Source: Chromera velia
Taxonomy: Eukaryota; Sar; Chromeraceae
Assembly (NCBI GenBank): GCA_018398765.1
Contig: JAHBMJ010002013.1
Coordinates: 1-23,503, forward strand
Direction of reading: 5' to 3'
DNA: 23,503 bases
Shown in pieces: positions 1 to 10,833 of this stretch; position 1 is the first letter of the stretch, and the number at the start of each line of letters is the position of its first letter. A model generated the notes under the pieces. That model saw only the letters and a list, made by a program, of their open reading frames with translations. It did no database searches and had not been told where the DNA came from. A program made the position numbers and the translations under genes.

Positions 1-3000
1 ACGCGAGGAGGTGGGGTATCGAGGTGAGGAGGGACGGGAAAAACTTGCTTTCTCGTTTTGGCATACAAGCATGGTCACCAACCCCCCACAAGCCCCCCCT
101 CGCCGTCTCCTGCTGATCACAGAGGACCATCCGCCTCGTTTACCAACGAGAATGCAGACGAGGCAGAGACGGAGGAAGCACGCACAAACGCAGAAACAGA
201 CCCAGGAGAGATCAGCGACAAACACGAGGGGGGCAGCAGTAGCAGTTACCAAGAGGCCCATGGGAATTCTTCTGCTGAGGGGGGGGCTTTGTCTCTCATC
301 GGGACTACTCATCATGTCCGTCTACCTGTTTTTCTTTTTATAGAACCTTTATTGGGACTTCAGCAGAGGTTGGTCGTCCTAGATCAGCAGTGCTCAGATC
401 TGATCAACCAGTGGACGTTTTCTCTTGACTTTAACGAACGGGTGAGCCTGGGAGAGGAAATCCGTCAACAGCTTTTGGCGTTCCAGGCGTCACAAGCGGG
501 CAGACGAGGGTCGGAAAGGGGGGGACGCAGGAGGACTGTGCGGGAGAAAAGGGTAACAAAAAGGGTTAAGGGGCAACTGGGAAAAATGTGGAGAAAATTT
601 ATGACGGACTGCGGGGTAACCCAACGACAAGAACTTTTTAAGTCTCCTCTTCACGAGTCGCCCCGGCTGTTCCGCCTGCTTTTGGCACAAGAAGCGATTC
701 TGGAGGTGCTCGAGGCCTTCCGGCTTCTACTCTGCAGGCAGTTTGTCAACGGAGAACTTTTTTGTCCCAAACTGGACCAAACATTCCAACATGTAGGTCG
801 ACTTATTGTTTTTCTCTGTCTCCTTTTCTCTGTCTGCATATCTCTGCGTCATTGTGATACCCCAACTATATCATCAATTTTGCTCTGCTGGTAGATTATG
901 GGGCGTCTCCGTTTCTCATGGTGCATTCTTCTACGCGTCTCTCTTGTTTTCTTTCAAAGACGTACGCGGAGAACTTTTCTGTCTCAGATCGGCTTCTGTT
1001 TTCGTCTTCCATCTCTCGCTCGTCTCCAGCGTCTTTTTTTCCCCTTAATTTTCTCTTCTTCTCTTTGCTTGCTGTTCTGCTTCCTTCCTTTCTCTCTTCC
1101 TTTCTTTCTGCCTGCCGTCTTTCCCTTCCATCGCTCATCTTCTCTCTCGCTCTCTTTTTCTCTGCCTCCCTCTCCCTCCTCTCTCTCTCTCTCTCTCCCT
1201 CCCTCTCTCTCTCTCTGGTGTTTTCTGCAGAGACAGATACGAATTCGGATGCGACATCATGTGCTTGGTCTCTTTGTTTTGTGGGTTTTGGGGCTCTCGC
1301 TTCCTCATTCTTGGCGGTGGCAAGCGCTGCCAAGGCACTCACCTCTCGTTCGGGATCTTTCGAGAGACGCAAGGAACTGCTGCAGTCTGTACTGACCGTC
1401 AGTGACTGTCTATCTGTGTGTCTGTGTGTGTGAAGTTAGTCGGCTTCCGTGCAGTCGGGCATTTCTTCCAGTGTACCTGAATTCGTGTGCATGTGAATAG
1501 GCTGAATGAATTCTTTTCCTTTCTCAGTCCCTCTGCTTGGGTGCAAAGTCGCAAGTGGGCAATGTTTTGGAGCCTCAAGTTTCTCCAGAATCATGCCGAT
1601 ACCTGTGCCAGACATGAAATTGCCCTGAGGACTCGAAATGTTGCCTTTTGGTCATTGTTCCTCTGCAGAGCCTCACGAGCGCTTTGGGCAAATTTGAAAC
1701 AGAGAATCCTCTGGAAGAGCTCGGACCCGAAACGCCGAATTCCGTTCCTTCCTCTGTGTCCGCATTCCTGGGTCTTCGCGACCTCGCAATGGCGTTGCGG
1801 GACGAGGGTCCCGGCAGGCTTATGCCTTCCCCCGTCCCTTTGACAGAGTACGAGGCCCAGGTCTACAACAGAGTGTACGCCCTCATGGCTCCTGTTCACG
1901 CGCGTTTAGAGCGCCAGAAGAAGCCGTGTGCCCAAGATGTGGACGAGGCAGCTGCCTGGAGTCCCTTTCGGTCCTCTGGGGCCTCCAGACGCTTGAAGAC
2001 TTTTGTGCGGACTTGCATGAACACAGAGAGACCACGGATGCCTGCGGGGTCTGCAGAGCTGAACCAGATTCCTGCAATGACAATTCTCACACCGTATTAT
2101 GAAGAAGAGTGTGTTGCCAACCTACGGGTACGTCGAAGACAGAATTCACAGACGATTTGGTCAATTTCATTTTCTGGGCAGCTTTGTGACAAACTTCCGT
2201 CCTGGCTGCCAACACGTATAATCCATCAGCTGGGTGACTGTGGTAAGAAGAAGACAGGGGATGTGGAAAGGCCCTTCTCGTTGTACCCTGCATCCGCGGA
2301 TAAAGCCATGTGTTTTCTTTCGCTCTTCCTCTATTTTGCTTTGGGACAACGATGACTGCCTCGAACTTTCTTTTTGCAAACCTTCTCGAGGCCCTTTCAC
2401 GCGTGTACGCTTCACAGTCGTCTCTGTTTTGTCTCTCTTGCCTAATTGCTTTTGTTTTCCTCCGCTCTTTCTCGGTTTTCCTTTCCCGTCTTTTCAAAAC
2501 ACCCTCCGGAGTATGTTCTTCCCCCTTTCCTACAATCGTTGGTGTTTTGATTCTTGGCCCCCGGAAGAGCAACTAAGAGCCTGATCGAAGGACCAATCTC
2601 TGAGCATGCGCCTGCAGGAATACCTGGAGCTCCAAGAAGACGGCACATGCAAGCTCGACCTGCTGAGGGAGGTGTACCCCTCCGAATTTGAGAACCTCCT
2701 GGAGCGATTCGACGTCGTCTACCTGAGTCCTCTGAGGAGACTCTTCCAGCAGCATCACAATGCGAAGGGGAAAGACGGGGAGGGGGCACATTCAGGCAGG
2801 GAGGGGGCAGATGGGGTCAGGGGCAAGGGAATGCACTCCAGGTGGAGAAGTGGCCCCAGGGGGGAACCCGCGCGTTGTCCCTCTTTGAGTGATTTGCTCA
2901 AAAAAGAGGGAGGAGGGGTGCCGGGAGGGTGGGCAACGGAGATTCTAACGGGAGGCGCCCGAGTCCCTGAGGGTCCTTCGACGAGGCCCCAGTCAGTGCT

Positions 3001-6000
3001 GCTCAGAAGCACCAATTTCACTGCAGTCACAATGTTGTTGGTAGGGAAGATGAAGCTTCGGTATTGCTGCAATACCATCCATCTACAAGTGTCAAAAGAA
3101 AGATGTGGACAACGAGCAAAGATCGATGCTGGGTTTCCAAACTCGATCAGCAGTTTGTGAGTCAATCAACCAATCCGTCAGTGAATCAAGACATCAAGCC
3201 AGCAAGCAATCATTTTGTGGCTGGACAGACGTGGCAAACTCTACTACACTTTCCATTCTTTTTCATTTTTCTTCCCCAATGTGAGCACACTCACTCTTGG
3301 TATCCCTTCCATTCTCTTGTTGTTTTGTCTGTATATTTTTGACTTGACACACCCCACCCCCTTGCATCTGCTCAGGACCCCCGCACGGTCTGCCTCCACG
3401 ACAGGTCTGGGCCTTCGGAGCAGGGCCCAACAGGAACCCCCTACAGGAACAGCAACCCTCAAGGCGGTACCCACACTCCCCTCCGGGCTTTCAATTTCGG
3501 CCGCGCAGATGCCTTCGGGGTCGGGCCCGAGCAGTAGTAGTTCATCGGGGGGGGCGCAGAGCGGAAGCAGCGACGACCAGGCGGCCCCGCCATCAGCTTC
3601 TGCGATGCTCCCTCGGCCCTTCCATGTGCGGCCCCGTTCTCTTTCAAAAGGACTCTGTGACAGGTTTCCTTCGTCGGACGGTCTGCCCTCTCTGGTATCC
3701 CAGACACTGAGGGGAGATGAAGTGGGCGGACTGACGACGATCACTTCGCAGCAGGAGGCCGTTTCTAGGGTCGAAGCTCGGTTCAGGGAAGAGCTCACTT
3801 TGTGGGTTTCCCACAGGCAACAGTCTCTAGCGCGAACTGTGCGAGGTATGATGAGGTCAGAGGAGGCTCTGGCAATGCTCTGCTGGGTCCTTGGCAGAGA
3901 CTCCAAAACTTTATGGGACGTGGACATGGAACCTCCTCTCGTTGCGCAATTGTGGAGAAAGGAAGAGTCGGTGTCGGAGGCTCTCAGCGAGAGGAAACAC
4001 AAAGAAGAATGGCAGAAAGACTCAAGAGCACAGGTAGGTAAGGTGACCATCTTCCTGCGGGTATGCGCATGTGTATGTACTGGTACTACCTGAACATTTG
4101 AATTGCCACCTGATCATTCGCTGGCCTTCCATCCCAATTGATTGTCTTCTCACTCACATCTTTGTTGCTATACGTTCATGATGGAGAGAGAGGTTGTTCT
4201 CATACAAACCCTGGTGCTGCATTTGCTTTTGTGAAGTTCTCATACGAACCCTCTTTTTTTTATGCGCGCAGAATTTTGCGAAGGCACGATTTTTGTACGT
4301 GGTCGCCGCCCAAAAACTTGACGACGACATCCAACGCGAGAGCACCAACGCTGCAGCCGCACACCGTGTGGAGGGATGTAAATCTCTTCTGAAGAGATAC
4401 TCCAACCTTCGGATGGCCTCGGTGCGGCGGCGCCCCGAGGGGGTCCACTCAGTGCTGTGGCGGTGGCGTCCTGAAACCGATGACAGGGAGGGCGGCCTTG
4501 AGTCAGAGTACCAGATTCCTCTCCCCCGCCTCCCCCCCCCTTACCCAATTGTGGGAGAGGGAAAACCCGAAAACCAAAACCTCGCGATGCCCTTCACGAG
4601 AGGCGACGTGGTGCAGGCGTGTGACATGAATATGGTCAGTCAGTCTGTGTGGCTGTCTCTCTTCCTTCGCATAAATGGGCGTGACACCCTCTGTGTGTTT
4701 TGTGTGCGAATCCTGCTGTCTGCATAGCCGTTTGTGAAGACAAGCGATGGGTTATTGACTTGATCTCAAACGGTCCTCGTTTTGTACGTGTAAACATGCA
4801 CCTGCATGCTTAACTGTCTATCTATCCGTGGATCTGGCTGCAGGACCACTACCTCGAGCAAGCCCTCAGCCTTCCGTGCATTCTCCAGGAATTCAGGAAG
4901 AAGAGTGAGATGGAGAAGGACACAAACAAGAGGGGGGAACACGGACAGGTCGCCATCGTTGGTCAGTCACCCACCAAAGCTATATGAATGGATTACTACA
5001 TTTCCCACTCAACTAGTCACAATCTGGTTAGTAAACTTCATTTTGTTTCTGCATGCATTCATTTCTCAAAACGCACACTGTTCCTACATTGCATGACATC
5101 TTTCTTGCATCGACAAAGGTCGCATGCGGCCGTTTATTTGTTATCGATAAATGCAAGTTGAGTCAGTGCGAATGTGGTTGCCTGCCTGCAGGCTTCCCGG
5201 AGCATGTGTTTACCCACAATGTCTCATTCCTTGCCCATGCCTTTGCTCTCCAAGAACGGACTTTTGTGACATTCTTCCAAAGCGGCTTTGACTGGCCTCT
5301 AAACATTCGGATGCACTACGGCCACCCGGACCTGTTCGACCGTATGGTTGTCACCTCCAACGGATCTATGAGCAAAGCCTCACTTGGTTTGAACCTGTCG
5401 GAAGACATTTTTGCGGGGTTTAATCTTACTCAAAGGGGAATGCGTATCAAGCACGTCGACTACTTTGTTGTAAGTCCTTCCGACGTTTCCTTCCTTTTTT
5501 GAAAAAACATTGATGGTTCTCAGCCTTGTCTGCATGACGCCTTTTTTGCGAGAAAAAAAAAAGTTGCCAAGGGACACACATACGTATTCATGATGAAGCA
5601 AGAGCATGCACAGCACTGTAGAGGTCCTTTCCCTTCAGGAGCGCCTGGGAGCTCCATCATTCAGACATTGTGGAGCTAGGAGAATCATATGAGCCCGTGC
5701 TGGATTCTCCTCGCATTCTCGTTTTCTCGAGGTGCATGCAAACATGGATTGGATTGGACTTTACTCTTTCACAGGCAAAGACACGCGCTTTCTTTCTTAC
5801 TTCTTCGTTCCTGTGCATCTGTTCTGTTTCCCCCCATTGTTTGTTCACTTTTTGGCTGCAGATGGGCAAAGGGAGGGACTATACTTTGGAGCAGATTTCA
5901 ATTTTTGAAAAGAAAATCTCACGGGGTGCAGGTCGGTAGGGTACCCACTCGGTCCACGGGAGTGGGGTTTGGTTTGGTATGTGACAGGATGGAATCAATC

Positions 6001-7280
6001 TGTTGGCTTGATCTGGTAGATTGCTCGCGCAGTGAGTGTTACCTTTTCTCTCTCTTTCAGATGTCTGCTTGTGAGTAGCGAGGCAAAGAAAGGAGTGCAT
6101 GGGGACTGGAGCTGTGCGTTTGATTGAAGAATCATCTTTTTTTCTTCGCTCCCATCCCCTTTCCCCCCCCTCCCTTCCCTTGTTTACCTTATCTACCGCT
6201 ATGCGGGTCCTCCAAAACACATCTGAAAGACCTGTTCATGTGGCGGCTGTTTCGCAATTTTACGGAACGTTTCTCCCTGTCTAGCTCGACGTACATCTTT
6301 GTTTTTTGTCTCTTTGTCTCTTTGTTTGTTTGTTTGTTACATGCAGGAGAACAACTTCTCTCGAGGGACCTCTGGCGTCAGTTTGCGAATATGGACTTCT
6401 TCAGAGCGATGTCTCTCTTCTACACCAGCGTGGGGGGGTACGTGTACTCTCTGGTCCTGGTGGGAGCAACCTATTTGGTCATTTACGTCCAGCTGATGCT
6501 CTCAGTGGAAAGTCCGTCAGTCAATCAGCCACACTGTGTGTGTCTATGACAGTGGCTATCTGTCTATCTGTCTGTCAGCCTGTGTCTCTGTCTATCAGTC
6601 TATCTGTCGGTTCGCCCAATTACCTTTCGAACTGTCTACCTGTCTTTTTGTCTGTCTCTCGAAAAGGCAGAAACATGTTGTCGTTCTGTAGTGCCTTCTA
6701 TCTGCCGGTCTGTTTGTTTGTCTGTCTGTCTGTCTACCTGCCTCCAAGTCTGTTTGTGTGTTTGTCTGTCTGTCTACCTGCCTCCATGTCGGCAGGCACA
6801 GGAGTCAGTCAAAAAAGCGTTCCTGTTCTGGCTGACAGATTCTTGGAATGAAATGAGCAGAGAGACGCCCTGGGAAAGGCAAAATAATGAATCAAAAGTC
6901 CCTTCTCCGACCTTTCTCAAACGTCTTGCAAAACATTCATGGGCAGACAGAGAGTGAGAGAGTTGGAGAGAGTTCTCACCAACGGACTCGAAAAAGAAAG
7001 GCTCCCTCCTCTCTCCTCACTTGCTACTTTAGCTTGTCCACTTTGATACATGTATGTATGGAATGCTGATCCCTCCATCCATGTATGTAATCATGGATGC
7101 CTGCAGACATGATCTTTGAGGATTCAAAGACCACTCCCGAGAAGCTCGCGGGTCCCAGGCCTTTCGAGGGTCTCTTTGCACTCGCTCTGCTTGCGTACCT
7201 TCCGATGGCTCCGGTCGTCTTTCTTCGGTCGGTCAGTTGTTTTTGCTTGCTTGGGAGGTTGCTTCGTCGCTTGATGGTTC

Positions 7281-7315
<35 letters not shown>

Positions 7316-9597
7316 CTGCACTGCTTCTGACGTGTTTCGTTTCCAAACGTGCTCTCTCTCTATCCCTTGGTAATATTTCCTGAATTGTTGCTGGAAGGAC
7401 CGCGCAAGTAGCCGATGAAGAGAGAGAGGCGTAGAGCACAAACTCGATTCGACACGGGGTGTGCAGCTGGTACGAAACTGGGTCCGCTGTGAAGGGCATT
7501 GCCGAAGCGCTCCGGACATTTTTTGCGGGAGGGGCTCTTTTCTTCAATTTTTCGAGTCAGTCAGTCACTCTGTCAGTCTGTCAGTCAATCACTTGGTAAA
7601 TTACTTACAAACGGATGAGACCGTTTTGGCACTCACTTTTTTGCCCGTTTCTTCGGTCCGCTTCTATCTAACTTTCTCGGGCATAATCAATGCCTGTGCT
7701 TGGCTGGCTGCCTGGATAAGTGACCGACATAGTGAACAAAGCAATGAGCGAATCCTCAAACCGATCAAGGAGTCTGCTCACTGAACAGGAGAGTGTGTTC
7801 AGTCACTAGGCCAATGAATTACATACACGTCCATTGCTTAATTGCTTAATGAATGAATGAATGAATGAATCAATCAATCAATCAATGAATGAATAATAAT
7901 TCATAGCATGAAGGGATGAACAAACTAATGATTGAATCAATGACTGAACGTTCAAACCAATGAATAAATGCCCAAATGAATGAGTGCATGCAGTCATGAC
8001 GAGAGCACAGGCGTTTGACCAAACAATTCTCACAGGAGGAGCGGCGTACGAAGCAACAGGAAGGGGAATTGTTCTCTCCCACATTTCTTTCTGGAAACAC
8101 TGGAGCCTCTTTGCCTTCTCACACCTTGAAGCTGTCAGTCAGTCAGTCGACGTGGAATCTGACGTTGATACTTTGTGCTTCGTGCGGTGTGCTTTGGGCA
8201 GTTTAAAATGATGAAGACACAAAAACACTCCAAAAGGAAAAGGAAATCTGCTTCCAGATTCTTCCACCTCTCTCTGGGGTTCTTTTTTCCCCTCTCTGTC
8301 TCTTCGCTCGTCTTTCTTCAGTCTTCGTTGTCTAGATTCTGTCTTTTCCACGTCTCCGGGTTGACTTAAAGTCTGAGCTTCTCTGTTTCTTTCTAGTATT
8401 AATATACACAATGTCGGAAAGGGAAGCAGTAGTCGTGCGAGGAGGAGAGCGCTGGCTGATCCAGGAAAACACAGGAAGAGAGAAGAGTGAAACTGAATAC
8501 GTGAGAGCAAAAGAAATGGCGGGGGGGGGAGGGGCTCTGCCATGCTCTTCTCTCAATTAACCCAAGAATCTCTCTGCAATTTTCCTCTACTGCACTGTGC
8601 TGCACTACACTGCGCTGCAGGGTGCCGAACTGCTGCTCCTGCTGATCATCTACTGTCTGATAGAGGACGTCAGTCAGTCAGACAATGTTCATGCATTCGT
8701 TTTCATACAGAATGAATAAATGCATGCATCTACTGTCGGACAGAAGACGTCAGTCAGACAATATTCATTCATTCTGGTTTCTTTCTCGTTATTGCTGACG
8801 TGTTTTCAAACAACCTTCAGCGTTGGTCATTTCCATCCGTCTTTTGCTTCAATGATTTCGACCTTTATCAATGTGTGAAGTCCCTTCCCTCCGCTTTGGT
8901 CTTCTGAATGGCTCTGGAAGTGATCTCTCAAGAGAGATGTCGGCAGACTGGGAGCTTCATTTGACGGTCGGATTCCTGTGTCATTCGCGCTTGTATGTAC
9001 AATGTAAGTGATGAAACTGCACGGTTGTTGCAGGAGAAATACATGCGAGTTTTCAGCATCCCGATATGGCTCCAGTGTGTGGGTCTCCTTCTCTCTCCCT
9101 TCCTCTTCAACCCCCTTGGTCAGTCAGTCAGTGACTGTGGCTGGGGGGAGGTGGTATCCTTTCTAGAAGACAAACACATCTGTTTGATTTACTCTCTGCA
9201 GATTTCTTCTTTTCTCTAGGCTTGTCTCTTCTCTTTTTGCCAAATGCTTGTTGAACTACCATTCTGCACCCATCCATTTTCTTTTCCAAGCCGTCAACGA
9301 GCACCCCCGCATTTCCGCCGGCTGCTCTGCCATTCTGAACACAATCTTTTTGTACATAATTGTCTGTGCACACCCCAATTCTTTTCTCTCTTACGTGTTC
9401 TCCTTTCTTTGCTGAATCAATGAGTGAGTGAAGGTTTTGAGAGGAAGAAGGTTCTTCAAGACTTTCGGGAATGGATCCAGTGGACCTCCCAACGAACGCT
9501 CTCCACCAACTTCAGAGACAGCAAGGAGGAACCAAAAAGCTGGAGAGACTGGTGGTTGAGAGAGATGGCCTCGAAGGACAAAACCCCAACGGTGAGT

Positions 9598-9638
<41 letters not shown>

Positions 9639-10833
9639 GAATAAGAAAAAATGTCTTCCTCTTGAAAGAAAATCTGCATGGGAGGGAAATGGTTTGTCGA
9701 CTTATTTTTGGTCCCGATCGGTTGGTACAAAGAAGGACGGTGTTTTTCCTTCGGCTCGGCCTGACTTGCTGCCTCACCGCTTGACTTCCTTCTTCTACCT
9801 GGCTGCAGCTGAACTGAATCTCGTTTTTCTTTGCATTTCTTCTGCCTGACTGCAGCTGAACCGAATCCTTTTTTTTTTTGCATTTCTTCTGCCTGGCTGC
9901 AGCTGAACCGAATCTTCATCTTCGTCCGGTCCTGCCGTTTCTTCATCGTCACCCGCACGCTTCTCCGCTTAGGGCTTCAGTGAGTCTCTCTCTGTCTCTG
10001 TCTGTCTCTCTCTCTGCGATGCTCCAGGGGTGCCTCCTCTCTTCTCTCCTCTCTCAATCAGACCCTCTCTCCTCTTCTCTCCTCTTCTCTTTTCTCCTAC
10101 TTGCTGTGCTCTTCTCTCTGTGGATCTGTAGATGCCACTCCCCCTCGCTCTTTCTTCTTTTTTCACACGGATCCGGGAAGAAAATCAGTCTCTCGCTCTG
10201 TTCGTCTCTAATGCTCTCTCTATGTACACGTCTGCGTGTGTGTGTGTGTGTGTGTGTGTGTTCGAACATCGCTCCTTCCCCCCCGGTCTCTGCAGTTACT
10301 CTCCCTATTGGAAACAGAAGCGCCGGCTTTTGATCTGCCCCGTCCTCCTCGTGATCCTTGTTGTTCTTCGTTCGAAGGCCGTGGTGCTGCAGAGGAGGCG
10401 CCTGACCGCAGTCCTGACCTCCATTCAGGCATGCTTCCTTCTAGGCGGGTTCATCTTTATCGGTGGTCTGGGACTCAACCCCGTGTCTGACCTCTGTATC
10501 ATCGTTTTGGTAGCCGCCAATCTCCTATGGTGGCTCATCTACAATTTGACCCACGTTATTCCAAACGCAGGGACGTGGGAACTGACAATGAACTTGGTCA
10601 AAAACTGGCATCTGGTCATGGCTTCATTTCTGTTCCTGGCCCTATTCGGGCTGTCCATGGTCCCCGGGCTCCCGCAGCTCCAGACGAGCATCCTTTGGGG
10701 GGCGCGGTTCGCTGAAATTTTACGTTCTGCAACACTCCAAAAGGAAGTGTCGGTACGGGACTCGAAGGTGAGTGCCTTGGAAGCAAAGGCGGAGGCGAGC
10801 CGACGGAAGAACGAGGGGTCGAAGAACGTATAG
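1..10833 (+). CDS. 1,3-beta-glucan (callose) synthase, GT48 family, 5'-partial, about 18 exons in window
   Basis: The product polymerises UDP-glucose into beta-1,3-glucan at a membrane. Exons threaded by homology and codon phase: ~346-796, 1231-1397, 1669-2127, 2618-3156, 3376-4033, 4272-4634, 4844-4961, 5192-5469, 5862-5931, 6347-6511, 7107-7227, 7467-7555, 7994-8133, 8621-8668, 9034-9118, 9434-9591, 9903-9979, 10296-10833. All junctions keep frame, giving about 1,507 residues; plant enzymes are about 1,900, so the N-terminal membrane part lies upstream of the window. Family-diagnostic strings include TILTPYYEEE, QSLARTVRGMM, GEGKPENQN, MHYGHPDLFDR, LSEDIFAGFN, MGKGRDYTLEQ and ATGRG. The frame is open from position 28, but 28-345 is low-complexity and may be coding or intron. 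The first donor (792 or 796) and the second (1388 or 1397) are least certain. Family assignment is very secure; exon ends are predictions. Confidence 0.95.
346..3156 (+). other. Glucan synthase segment 1: cytosolic region before the catalytic core
   Basis: Exons ~346-796, 1231-1397, 1669-2127 and 2618-3156. The first two are poorly conserved and supported mainly by open frame, composition and phase. Exon 1669-2127 carries the conserved entry into the GT48 domain: ASRRLKTFVRTCMNTERP, then TILTPYYEEEC, matching the family pattern RRL-x-F...M-x-x-P...LTPYY. Exon 2618-3156 continues with EDGTCKLDLLREVYPSEF, equivalent to the plant block ending in YPDEWKNF. After about residue 40 that exon becomes a Gly/Arg/Ser-rich stretch with no counterpart I recognise, ending at a GTGAGT donor at 3157. 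The phase-2 end of this exon matches the phase-2 start at 3376, which supports the choice. Confidence 0.8.
1179..1216. repeat. (CT)n microsatellite in intron
   Basis: A run of CT dinucleotides with a few CCC interruptions, inside the intron before exon 1231-1397. It doubles as an extended polypyrimidine tract just upstream of the TTTTCTGCAG acceptor. Confidence 0.85.
3376..5931 (+). other. Glucan synthase segment 2: GT48 catalytic core exons
   Basis: Exons 3376-4033, 4272-4634, 4844-4961, 5192-5469 and 5862-5931. The first opens with a Ser/Pro/Gly-rich insert (about 100 residues) and then reaches QSLARTVRGMM. The second has ARFLYVVAAQK, corresponding to the family's TYVVSCQ block, and GEGKPENQN...FTRGD...CDMN. 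The 118-nt exon DHYLEQALSLPCILQEF matches the plant NYLEEALKMRNLLQEF block. Next come EHVFTHNVSFLA, MHYGHPDLFDR and SKASLGLNLSEDIFAGFN, and the 70-nt exon MGKGRDYTLEQISIFEKK. These are the most conserved parts of GT48 enzymes and lie on the cytosolic face. I see no missing conserved block in this segment. Confidence 0.92.
4196..4252. repeat. 40-bp-period direct repeat just upstream of a 3' splice site
   Basis: GTTCTCATACAAACCCT at 4196-4212 recurs as GTTCTCATACGAACCCT at 4236-4252, one mismatch in 17. It lies in the intron 4034-4271, close to its acceptor. Confidence 0.8.
6512..6800. repeat. CTGT/GTCT tetranucleotide-rich tract in intron
   Basis: The first half of the intron 6512-7106 is dominated by degenerate GTCT/GTCA/CTAT tetramers. 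It contains two copies of TGTCTGTCTACCTGCCTCCA, near 6725 and 6768. The repeats start almost at the donor itself. Confidence 0.75.
7283..7314. repeat. (GT)n microsatellite in intron
   Basis: About 15 uninterrupted GT units in the intron 7228-7466 of the glucan synthase gene. Confidence 0.95.
7848..7893. repeat. (AATG)n/(AATC)n tetranucleotide repeat in intron
   Basis: AATG units switch to AATC units and back to AATG, inside the intron 7556-7993. The surrounding intron (7830-7990) keeps degenerate copies of the same tetramers. Confidence 0.9.
8647..8776. repeat. Tandem duplication of exon end plus 5' splice site (80-bp period)
   Basis: The last 22 nt of exon 8621-8668 and the following donor (8647 to about 8696) recur 80 bp downstream at 8727 to about 8776. 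The second copy reads CATCTACTGTCGGACAGAAG and then ACGTCAGTCAGACAAT. Only the upstream copy is predicted to be used, because reading on through the first donor meets TAA after 16 codons. Confidence 0.85.
9601..9634. repeat. (GA)n microsatellite in intron
   Basis: About 17 GA units beginning ten bases into the intron that starts at 9592. Confidence 0.95.
9762..9902. repeat. Threefold 47-bp tandem repeat carrying 3' splice sites
   Basis: CTGCAGCTGAAC occurs three times with the AG ending at 9808, 9855 and 9902, exactly 47 bp apart. Each copy also keeps the preceding TTCTTCT..CCTG pyrimidine stretch. The third copy is followed by the open glucan synthase exon 9903-9979. The first copy meets an immediate stop (CTG AAC TGA) and the second a stop after 16 codons, so only the third can encode the protein. 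Confidence 0.9.
10233..10261. repeat. (GT)n microsatellite in intron
   Basis: About 13 GT units in the intron 9980-10295, shortly before its acceptor. Confidence 0.9.

Larger units (their letters stand above)
6347..10833 (+). other. Glucan synthase segment 3: C-terminal multi-pass membrane exons
   Basis: Exons 6347-6511, 7107-7227, 7467-7555, 7994-8133, 8621-8668, 9034-9118, 9434-9591, 9903-9979 and 10296-10833. They start with GEQLLSRDLW and NMDFFRAMSLFYTSVGGY, followed by hydrophobic helices. The conserved luminal/cytosolic landmark QTILTGGAAYEATGRG is at 7994-8133, and FNPLGFE is created by splicing 9118 to 9434. The 48-nt microexon at 8621-8668 encodes one helix, rich in Leu and Ile. The last exon has several helices and ends in a charged tail rich in Lys, Arg and Glu. 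These helices form the glucan-exporting channel in characterised GT48 enzymes. Confidence 0.88.

Noticed and set aside
896-1372. Minus-strand frame rich in Arg and Glu
   Set aside because: It is a translation of the CT repeat read backwards, inside a glucan synthase intron.
3244-4050. 268-codon minus-strand frame
   Set aside because: It lies opposite the conserved glucan synthase exon 3376-4033, which has clear family motifs; the antisense frame has none.
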